A DNA stretch of 21,547 nt, taken from positions 1 to 21,547 of the forward strand of contig CAISQQ010000176.1 in NCBI GenBank assembly GCA_903887655.1, written 5' to 3'. Below are positions 14,712 to 21,547 of this stretch, one piece after another (within the stretch, counting starts at the first letter, position 1; each line of letters starts with the position of its first letter). This stretch comes from an uncultured Burkholderiales bacterium (lineage in GTDB: Bacteria; Pseudomonadota; Gammaproteobacteria; Burkholderiales; Burkholderiaceae_C). The translations under genes and the position numbers were made by a program. The notes below the pieces were generated by a model. That model did not search any database. It was not told the origin of the DNA and saw nothing but the letters and a program-made list of their open reading frames with translations.

Positions 14712-17700
14712 ACATCCCTCAGTTGTGTATTCAGCGGCCCGTGATGACGGTGTTGCTGAGCTTGGCCACTGTTTTTGCCGGTCTCATTGCCTACAGCAAA
14801 ATCCCCATCTCCGCCTTGCCGACCTTCAACACGCCGGTGATCAGCGTGACGGCGTCTTTTCCCGGCGCGAGCCCCGAGACCATGGCCGCGTCGGTGGCTT
14901 TGCCCTTGGAGAAGCAGTTCTCCACCATCGATGGCATCAACGTGATCAGCTCGACCAACATCTTGGGCGGGACCACCATCAACTTGGAATTCAACCCCAA
15001 TAAAAACATCGATTTGGTGGCCGTGGACGTGCAAGCCGCTCTCCTCAGAGCGCAAAGATCATTGCCCGCTGAGATGACCTTGCCGCCGTCTTACCGAAAG
15101 GTCAATCCGGCCGATTCGCCCATCTTGTTTTTGTCCCTGGCCTCGACTTCGCTCAGTTTGTCTGAGCTCAACGATTTTGCGGAAAACCTCATCGCCCCCA
15201 CCATCTCCACCGTGAGTGGTGTGGCGTTGGTGAACGTCTACGGGCAAAAGCGCTTTGCTGTTCGCATCCGCGCCAACCCCCAAGCCTTGGCGTCCCATGG
15301 ATTGACGATGGACGACGTCTTGAGTGCTGTCAATTCCAGCAACTCCAACACGCCCGTGGGGATCTTGGATGGCCCTAAGCAAATGCTCACCATCACGGCC
15401 AACAAACAGTTGACCAAGTCCTCCGAGTTTGCCAACGTGGTGGTGAGCTCACGCCCCAACGGCTTGGTGCGTTTGAGAGATGTGGCCACCGTCGAAGACA
15501 GCTACGAGTCGGTGCGCACCCAAGCGAGCTACCAGGGCAAGACTTCCATCATCTTGGCCATCCAGCGTCAACCCAACGCCAACACCGTCGAAGTGATCGA
15601 CTCCATTCGAAGTTTATTGCCACGCTTTAAATCCCAGTTGCCCGCGTCGGTTGAGATTTTGCCCTTGAATGACCGATCCATTTCAGTGCGAGACGCCATC
15701 CATGACGTTCAATACTCCCTCGCGCTCACGGTCATTTTGGTGGTGATGGTGATTTTGATGTTCATCCGCCGAACCGTGGCCACCATCATCCCCACGCTCA
15801 GTTTGCCCGTGTCCTTGATTGGCGCGATTTCGCTGCTTTACGCCTTTGGCTACAGCCTGGACAATGTCTCGCTTTTGGGGATCACCTTGGCCGTGGGGCT
15901 GGTGGTGGACGATGCGATTGTGATGCTGGAGAACATCGTTCGCCACGTGGAGGACGGCATGACCCCCATGCAAGCCTCGCTCAAAGGCGGCAAGGAGATG
16001 GCCTTCACGATCGTGTCCATCTCGCTGTCCTTGGTGTCGGTGTTCATTCCGATCTTTTTTATGCCCGGTGTCATTGGCCTGTTGTTTCACGAGTTTGCGG
16101 TGGTGGTGGGCCTGGCCGTGTTGGTGTCTGCGGTGGTCTCTCTCACCTTGGTGCCCATGCTGTGTTCGCGCTTCTTGCCGGTGCACCAAGCGAATGAACA
16201 CGAGCGAGAAAATATCTTTGGGCGCTGGTTTGAGGCGGCATTCAAGTCGGTCTTGGATGCCTATGAGAGCTCTTTGGAAGTCGCACTCGCGCACCGCAGG
16301 TGGGTGCTTTTTGTCGCCTTCATCACGTTTGGTTTGACGGTCTGGCTTTTCTCGATCAGTCCCAAGGGCTTTTTCCCTGAAGAAGACATTGGGCAAATTC
16401 AAATCACCACCGAGGCCTCAGAAGACATCTCCTTTAGAGAGATGGTGCGCATTCAAAACATCATTGCCGACACCATCAGCCATGACCCATCGGTCGCCTA
16501 TGTGCAGTCCTTTGTGGGCTCGGCCTCTTTTTCGCCCAGTGCTTTGAATTCGGCCCGCATGTTTGTTGTCCTCAAGCCTTTGAGTGAACGCCCACGCATT
16601 GGCTTGGTGATCGAGCAGTTGCGCAAAAAAGCGCGCTACCCGGGTTTTGCCGTCTACATGCGGCCTGTACAAAACTTGCAGCTCGGGGGCAAGCAAAGCA
16701 AGAGCCGCTACCAGTATGTCATGCAAAGTGTGAGCGCCGACGCCTTGAACGAGTGGTCCAACAAATTGCAACAAAAAATGCGCGCAGACCCCACCTTTCG
16801 GGACGTCACCAGCGACTCCCAGCTCAGGGGCTTGCAAGTCAATGTGAATTTTGATCGCGACAAGGCGGGCGCTTTGGGGGTCTCTACACAAGACATCCGC
16901 AGTGCTTTGTACAACGCTTTTGGGGATCGACAAATATCCACCATCTTCACGCCCGTCAACAGCTATTTGGTGATCATGGAAGCCCCCAACGAGTTTCGCG
17001 AATTTGAAGACTCGATTGGCAACATCTTTGTGCGCTCCAAGCTCTCCGGGCAGATTGTGCCCCTCTCCAGCTTGGTGACCGTCACCCGCGCGGTGGGGCC
17101 CACCGCCGTGAACCACCAAGGGCAGTTGCAAGCGGTGACGATTTCTTTCAACTTGGCGCCCGAAGCGCCTCTTGGCGACGCGACCAAGAAGATTGAGCAG
17201 TTCTCACAAGAGCTGCAAATTCCCTCCTCCATCATCACCAACTACGGTGGTGATGCGGCTGTTTTTCAAAACACCCAAAGCAGCCAAGTGATTTTGCTCT
17301 TGGTGGCGGTGTTGGTGATCTACATCTTGTTGGGCGTTCTTTATGAAAGCTATATCCACCCGCTCACCATTTTGGCGGGCTTGCCGTCGGCGGCGGTGGG
17401 GGCGCTCTTATTTTTGTGGTTCTTTAAAATTGATCTCACCTTAATCGCCACCATCGGCATTTTGATGCTCATTGGTATTGTCAAAAAGAACGCCATCATG
17501 ATGATTGACTTTGCCCTGGAGGCCCAACGGCATGACGGCATGCACCCTGAGCAAGCGATTCGCCGAGCTTGTGTGCTGCGCTTTCGCCCGATCATGATGA
17601 CCACCTTTGCCGCCCTCATGGGTGCATTGCCCATTTCTTTGGGCCTGGGCGCAGGAGCCGAGTTGCGCTCACCACTGGGTGTGGCGGTGGTGGGGGGATT

Positions 17701-17809
17701 GCTGTTTTCTCAAGTCATCACGCTCTACATCACCCCGGTGATTTATTTGTACCTCGAGCGTTGGGCTGGTAAAGGCCCCTTGGTGATCACCCAAGACATG
17801 ATTGTTTGA
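14708..17809 (+). CDS. RND efflux pump, hydrophobe/amphiphile (HAE1) type
   Basis: This 1033-residue proton-driven inner-membrane transporter has the normal RND length and layout: an N-terminal helix, a large periplasmic loop, a block of helices from about 340, a second large loop and final helices. The proton-relay aspartates Asp401 and Asp402 are in GLVVDDAIVMLENI, and the matching lysine is Lys927 in IGIVKKNAIMMIDFAL. Together these indicate an active drug-type pump rather than a heavy-metal one. The beginning MNIPQLCIQRPVMTVLLSL and the SLSLSELNDFAENLIAP region resemble the MdtB/MdtC branch. The start overlaps the adaptor stop (ATGA). No outer-membrane factor or regulator gene follows, so it presumably borrows a TolC-like channel encoded elsewhere. 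Confidence 0.95.
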   Translation: MNIPQLCIQRPVMTVLLSLATVFAGLIAYSKIPISALPTFNTPVISVTASFPGASPETMAASVALPLEKQFSTIDGINVISSTNILGGTTINLEFNPNKNIDLVAVDVQAALLRAQRSLPAEMTLPPSYRKVNPADSPILFLSLASTSLSLSELNDFAENLIAPTISTVSGVALVNVYGQKRFAVRIRANPQALASHGLTMDDVLSAVNSSNSNTPVGILDGPKQMLTITANKQLTKSSEFANVVVSSRPNGLVRLRDVATVEDSYESVRTQASYQGKTSIILAIQRQPNANTVEVIDSIRSLLPRFKSQLPASVEILPLNDRSISVRDAIHDVQYSLALTVILVVMVILMFIRRTVATIIPTLSLPVSLIGAISLLYAFGYSLDNVSLLGITLAVGLVVDDAIVMLENIVRHVEDGMTPMQASLKGGKEMAFTIVSISLSLVSVFIPIFFMPGVIGLLFHEFAVVVGLAVLVSAVVSLTLVPMLCSRFLPVHQANEHERENIFGRWFEAAFKSVLDAYESSLEVALAHRRWVLFVAFITFGLTVWLFSISPKGFFPEEDIGQIQITTEASEDISFREMVRIQNIIADTISHDPSVAYVQSFVGSASFSPSALNSARMFVVLKPLSERPRIGLVIEQLRKKARYPGFAVYMRPVQNLQLGGKQSKSRYQYVMQSVSADALNEWSNKLQQKMRADPTFRDVTSDSQLRGLQVNVNFDRDKAGALGVSTQDIRSALYNAFGDRQISTIFTPVNSYLVIMEAPNEFREFEDSIGNIFVRSKLSGQIVPLSSLVTVTRAVGPTAVNHQGQLQAVTISFNLAPEAPLGDATKKIEQFSQELQIPSSIITNYGGDAAVFQNTQSSQVILLLVAVLVIYILLGVLYESYIHPLTILAGLPSAAVGALLFLWFFKIDLTLIATIGILMLIGIVKKNAIMMIDFALEAQRHDGMHPEQAIRRACVLRFRPIMMTTFAALMGALPISLGLGAGAELRSPLGVAVVGGLLFSQVITLYITPVIYLYLERWAGKGPLVITQDMIV

Positions 17810-17821
17810 GATGACCCCATG

Positions 17822-17870
17822 GCGCGCTTGGACTCAAAAGTCACTATGATGCGCGCTGTTCTTTTGTCTT
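17822..17870 (+). terminator. Weak terminator candidate after the RND pump
   Basis: GCGCGC at 17822-17827 and 17851-17856 can pair around an inner GACT/AGTC hairpin with a CAAA loop, followed by a T-rich stretch (TTCTTTTGTCTTT). The stem is interrupted by unpaired bases on both sides, so the call is uncertain. Confidence 0.3.
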
Positions 17871-18026
17871 TATCAGCCCCTCAAATCGCTGTGGGGTGAG
17901 TCCATGAGAAAAAAAGTTGGGGTTGGGCCCCAGTGTGGGGGTGGACGGGCGGCTTTTCGGGATTACCCTGAATTTCACGCGCCAAGGACAATGCTAAGCT
18001 AGAAGTGATTAATTAGAGGAAAAACC

Positions 18027-18485
18027 ATGAAACTGTCGATCAATGAACACGTCTATGAACTCGATGTGGAGCCTGAAATGCCGCTCTTGTGGGCGCTCAG
18101 AGACGAGCTCGATATCAAGGGTCCCAAATTCGGTTGCGGTGTTGCGCAGTGCGGCGCGTGCACCGTGCTCTTGAATGGTGAGCCCGTGCGTTCTTGCTCT
18201 TATCCCGTGTCTGCTGCTCAGGGTCAACAAGTCGTGACGATCGAAGGTCTGGAGAAAAAAGGGCGCCTGCACCCCGTGCAACAAGCTTGGATCGATCACG
18301 AGGTGCCCCAGTGTGGTTATTGTCAGGGCGGTCAAATGCTCGCTGCCGTGGCGCTCCTCAAAAAGAAACCCAAACCCACCGATGACGACATCGATGCGGC
18401 CATGACCAATATTTGCCGTTGCGGCACCTACGCTCGAATCCGCGCGGCGATTCACGCCGTTGCCAACAAAGGAGCCACAGCATGA
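18027..18485 (+). CDS. iorA: Molybdenum hydroxylase small subunit, 2x[2Fe-2S]
   Basis: This subunit carries electrons away from the molybdenum site of the large subunit. All eight cluster cysteines are present in 152 residues: Cys37, 42, 45 and 57 form the plant-ferredoxin-type cluster (CGVAQCGACTVLLNGEPVRSC). Cys96, 99, 130 and 132 form the second cluster (CGYC and CRC, with the ending NICRCGTYARI). The length matches isoquinoline 1-oxidoreductase alpha and related aldehyde or nicotinate dehydrogenase small subunits. AGAGGA lies six bases before the ATG. It overlaps the large-subunit start by ATGA. The symbol reflects the family; the true substrate is not known. Confidence 0.93.
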   Translation: MKLSINEHVYELDVEPEMPLLWALRDELDIKGPKFGCGVAQCGACTVLLNGEPVRSCSYPVSAAQGQQVVTIEGLEKKGRLHPVQQAWIDHEVPQCGYCQGGQMLAAVALLKKKPKPTDDDIDAAMTNICRCGTYARIRAAIHAVANKGATA

Positions 18486-20704
18486 ACAACGCCCACGATG
18501 ACTTGACCGCTGTTCAAGCCCCCGCCCAAGACCCCAGCAAGCGTGAGTTTTTGAAACTCAGCACGAGTGTGAGCGTGAGCTCCGGGATGGGTTTTTCACT
18601 TGGATTTTTCTTGCCCGGCGCCAACGCGGCGGTGCCCGCTGCGGCTGCTGCGCCTCAAAAGGTGAACGCTTGGATCGAAATTCAGCCCGATGAGACCATC
18701 ATCATTCGATATGCCCGAGCAGAAATGGGCCAAGGATCAAGCACCTCCGCTCCCATGCTGGTGGCTGATGAGTTGGAGGCCGACTGGAAAAAAGTGGTGG
18801 TCCAGTACGCCACGGCCGAGGACAATTTGGCGCAAAAACGCGTCTATGGCGACATGGCCTCTGTGGGCTCGCGCACCATCCAAGACTCACACGAGTATTT
18901 GAGAAAAGCCGGTGCCACAGCGCGCGAGATGCTCATCGTGGCAGGCGCCAACGCCATGCATGTGCCGTCTTCCGAGTGTGTTGCCAAATTGGGTGTGGTG
19001 GTCCACACCCCCAGCAAAAAGAGCATGACCTATGGACAATTGGCCTTGGCCGCGTCTCAGCTCAATCCCCCGAACAATGTCGCCTTGAAAGACCCCAAGG
19101 ATTGGAAAATCATCGGCAAGCCCATCAAACGCCGCGAGATTCCGGACATCGTGCGTGGCAAGATCCGCTATGGTATTGACACCCAGTTGCCTGGCATGGT
19201 CTACGCTGCAGTCGCCTCCTGCCCCGTCTTCAATGGCAAAGTCAAGTCTTTGGACAGCAGCAAAATCGACAACCGTCGGGGCATCAAAAAAGTGCTCAAC
19301 ATGGGTGACTTTGTCGCCGTGGTGGCCGACAGTTGGTGGCGTGCCAAAGAGGCCTTGAAGGACGTGAGCATTGAGTGGGATGTGCCCGAGAAAAACGCCA
19401 AGCTCTCCTCCACCTCCTTGATGGAGTACTTCAAAGAGGGTCTCACGCAAACCGAAGTTGCGGTCGCCCGCAAAGAAGGCGACACCGTGGCCGCGCTCAC
19501 GGCCGCGGGCGCCAAAGTGATCGAGGGCGAGTATTTCACCCCCTACTTGGCCCACGCCACCATGGAGCCCATGGGCTACACCGGTTGGCTGAAGGATGAT
19601 AAGTTGGAGATCTGGACGTCCACGCAAAGTGCCGAGGCCACCTTGGCCGTGTCGGCCCGAGCCGCCGATGTCAAGCAAGAAAACGTCAAAGTCCATCCCG
19701 TGCAACTCGGTGGCGGCTTGGGTCGTCGCGGGGGTTCACAAGACTTCTCCATCCAAGGTGCAAGAATTGCGCGTGCCATGTCGCCCTTGCCCGTCAAGAT
19801 GCTGTGGACCCGTGAAGAAGACACCCAGCACGATTTTTACCGTCCCGCGTCCTTGATCAAATTCAAAGGCGTGGTCGCTGACAATGGCCGCATCGATGCC
19901 CTTCACATCCGCGTGAGCGCGCCTTCGATTTTGTCATCCTTGTTGAAGCTGCCCTTGCAAGGCGGCATCGATCCACAAGCGGTGGCAAGTCTGAGGGACC
20001 ATCCTTATGCCAACCCCAACTCGCTCGTCGAGTACGCACAGCACGACACCAATGTGCCGGTGGGATTTTGGAGATCGGTGGGTCACTCTCAAAACCCCTT
20101 CATGCGCGAGAGCTTCATTGACGAGCTCGCCCACGCGTCTGGCAAGGATCCGTTGGAGTTTCGCCTGGCCAATTTGTCGGAGAAACGTCCCAAAGACAAA
20201 TCGATTTTGCTCGCCGTCACCAAGGCGGCCAATTACGGCTCGCCCTTGCCCAAAGGGGTGTTTCGCGGCATCGCCGAGACCGAAGGCTACGGCAGTTACA
20301 CGGCCTGCGTGTGCGAGGTCTCCGTCAATGCCCAGCAACAAGTCAAAATTCACCGCATTGTGGTCGGTATTGATCCGGGCTACGCCGTCAACCCCGACAA
20401 CATACAAGCTCAGCTCCAAGGCAGCATGGTGCATGGTTTGAGTGCGATTTTCTGGGGAGAAATCACCTTGAAGGACGGTCGAGTAGAGCAGTCCAATTTC
20501 CACGACTACCGCATGATGCGCTTGAACGAGATGCCCAAAATTGAGACGGTGATTGCCCCCACGGGTGGCTTTTGGGGTGGGGTGGGTGAGCCCGCCCAAG
20601 CGCCGCTGGGCCCAGCACTGGCCAACGCCATCTTCAATGCCACGGGCAAGCGGGTGCGCTCCTTCCCGCTTAAAAACCACGGCTTTACTTTGGCCAAAGC
20701 CTAA
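18482..20704 (+). CDS. iorB: Molybdenum hydroxylase large subunit, isoquinoline 1-oxidoreductase type
   Basis: This 740-residue catalytic subunit binds the molybdopterin cytosine dinucleotide cofactor and hydroxylates an aldehyde or N-heterocycle. The start ATG at 18482 overlaps the small-subunit stop and has AGGAG upstream; an ORF extension to 18413 lies inside iorA. Residues 19-25 read SKREFLK, a Tat-like motif with Lys in place of the first Arg, followed by a hydrophobic stretch to about residue 50, so export as a folded complex is likely. Cofactor-binding GGGLGRRGGSQDF is at about 410 and HATMEPMGYTG before it. The active-site Glu703 is in GVGEPAQAPLGPAL. There is no FAD subunit and no cytochrome c subunit in the window, so the electron acceptor is unknown. 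No molybdopterin maturation gene is adjacent. Confidence 0.92.
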   Translation: MNNAHDDLTAVQAPAQDPSKREFLKLSTSVSVSSGMGFSLGFFLPGANAAVPAAAAAPQKVNAWIEIQPDETIIIRYARAEMGQGSSTSAPMLVADELEADWKKVVVQYATAEDNLAQKRVYGDMASVGSRTIQDSHEYLRKAGATAREMLIVAGANAMHVPSSECVAKLGVVVHTPSKKSMTYGQLALAASQLNPPNNVALKDPKDWKIIGKPIKRREIPDIVRGKIRYGIDTQLPGMVYAAVASCPVFNGKVKSLDSSKIDNRRGIKKVLNMGDFVAVVADSWWRAKEALKDVSIEWDVPEKNAKLSSTSLMEYFKEGLTQTEVAVARKEGDTVAALTAAGAKVIEGEYFTPYLAHATMEPMGYTGWLKDDKLEIWTSTQSAEATLAVSARAADVKQENVKVHPVQLGGGLGRRGGSQDFSIQGARIARAMSPLPVKMLWTREEDTQHDFYRPASLIKFKGVVADNGRIDALHIRVSAPSILSSLLKLPLQGGIDPQAVASLRDHPYANPNSLVEYAQHDTNVPVGFWRSVGHSQNPFMRESFIDELAHASGKDPLEFRLANLSEKRPKDKSILLAVTKAANYGSPLPKGVFRGIAETEGYGSYTACVCEVSVNAQQQVKIHRIVVGIDPGYAVNPDNIQAQLQGSMVHGLSAIFWGEITLKDGRVEQSNFHDYRMMRLNEMPKIETVIAPTGGFWGGVGEPAQAPLGPALANAIFNATGKRVRSFPLKNHGFTLAKA

Positions 20705-20740
20705 GCTCAGGCCTTCCCCCCGAATTCTGGCCAACACTCA

Positions 20741-20765
20741 CCCCAGACCCCTGTGGGCTTTGGGG
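20741..20765 (+). terminator. Possible hairpin after iorB
   Basis: CCCCAGA with CCC and then GGG with TTTGGGG can form about ten pairs with one bulge and a CTGT loop, about 40 bases after the iorB stop. No T-run follows, so it would be a weak or factor-dependent terminator. Confidence 0.3.
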
Positions 20766-20778
20766 GAGGGTTTAGGGT

Positions 20779-20808
20779 GGGACGCTAGGGGGTCGGTGGG
20801 ACTATAAT
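20779..20808 (+). promoter_or_regulatory. Promoter with consensus -10 upstream of icd
   Basis: TATAAT at 20803-20808 is a perfect -10 box. The -35 is poor; the best candidate is GGGACG at 20779-20784 with 18-base spacing. Initiation is expected around 20812-20815, exactly where a stable stem-loop begins. A weak -35 suggests activator dependence or modest strength. Confidence 0.55.
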
Positions 20809-20811
20809 GCG

Positions 20812-20893
20812 ACAGTGCTCCGTCAAGGAGTTTGCTGTCTTGGATTGCGCCTAAGCCCTGCGCCCAAAGCCCATGGACACATGGGCTTTTTTT
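20812..20893 (+). ncRNA. Candidate small RNA or terminated leader before icd
   Basis: Between the -10 box and a strong terminator lie about 80 bases with no plausible ORF. The 5' end can fold as ACAGTG...CTGT closing on CTCC/GGAG with a GTCAA loop and a two-base bulge, about ten pairs. A single-stranded link of about 27 bases follows, then the terminator hairpin. This is the build of a small RNA, or of a leader whose terminator controls readthrough into icd 81 bases further on. I recall a published predicted element called the icd-II ncRNA motif near such genes, but I cannot verify that this is a match. Confidence 0.5.
20866..20893 (+). terminator. Intrinsic terminator upstream of icd
   Basis: AAAGCCCAT and ATGGGCTTT are perfect nine-base complements around a GGACAC loop, followed by a run of T to 20893. 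It ends the short transcript from the 20803 promoter. It could also stop readthrough from iorAB. Confidence 0.88.
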
Positions 20894-20974
20894 GTGCTCG
20901 CTGCTGATGCGCTACGCCCAGACACACCCTGTCAACACCCCACTCGCCACGGTCACTTTTAGGAAGACAAACAC

Positions 20975-21547
<573 letters not shown>

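Noticed and set aside
15683..16402. Minus-strand ORF of 239 codons inside the RND pump gene
   Set aside because: The His/Gln/Arg-rich product is typical of antisense reading of a membrane protein gene, and the sense frame has all RND motifs.
18887..19705. Minus-strand ORF of 272 codons inside iorB
   Set aside because: Shadow of the iorB reading frame with no domain or ribosome binding site.

Overview
This window looks like chromosomal DNA of a betaproteobacterium, most likely order Burkholderiales and close to Comamonadaceae. The placement is inferred from protein character and gene order: a sigma factor/DUF3619/DUF3106 cluster, ilvB-ilvH-ilvC followed by psd and pssA, adjacent aat and bpt, and a monomeric (type II) isocitrate dehydrogenase. 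Base composition is moderately GC-rich and fairly even. I see no rRNA, tRNA, transposase, phage gene or CRISPR array, so this is mostly core genome with a few accessory genes.

Layout. (1) 1-308 holds no convincing gene. (2) On the minus strand, 2270 down to 309, three tightly linked genes encode an RpoE-like sigma-70 factor, a single-pass membrane DUF3619 protein (ATGA overlap with the sigma gene) and an exported DUF3106 protein. Order and topology resemble a sigma / membrane anti-sigma / periplasmic partner set. (3) 2621-6190 is the branched-chain amino acid cluster ilvB-ilvH-ilvC, closed by a strong intrinsic terminator at 6250-6274. (4) 6642-8300 carries psd and pssA, the two phosphatidylethanolamine synthesis enzymes that act on phosphatidylserine. 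(5) 8553-9536 is an exported penicillin-binding endopeptidase of the PBP7 type with its own good promoter. (6) On the minus strand, 12087 down to 9599, aat and bpt (N-degron aminoacyl transferases, GTGA overlap) precede an IclR-family regulator. (7) 12253-13326 is a membrane acyltransferase-3 protein. (8) 13533-17809 is a two-gene RND efflux unit (periplasmic adaptor and pump, ATGA overlap) without an outer-membrane channel gene. (9) 18027-20704 is a two-subunit molybdenum hydroxylase of the isoquinoline 1-oxidoreductase type (ATGA overlap). (10) From 20975 to the right edge is the start of monomeric NADP-isocitrate dehydrogenase. A compact promoter / structured RNA / terminator unit of about 80 nt lies just upstream.

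The most interesting items are the candidate small RNA or leader before icd and the sigma/DUF3619/DUF3106 trio, which may be an uncharacterised envelope-signalling module. Other points are a perfect 8-bp inverted repeat with a GCGA loop between the sigma gene and ilvB, a low-complexity insertion in Bpt, and several genes whose best starts are TTG or GTG. Everything is from reading the sequence; no database search was possible.
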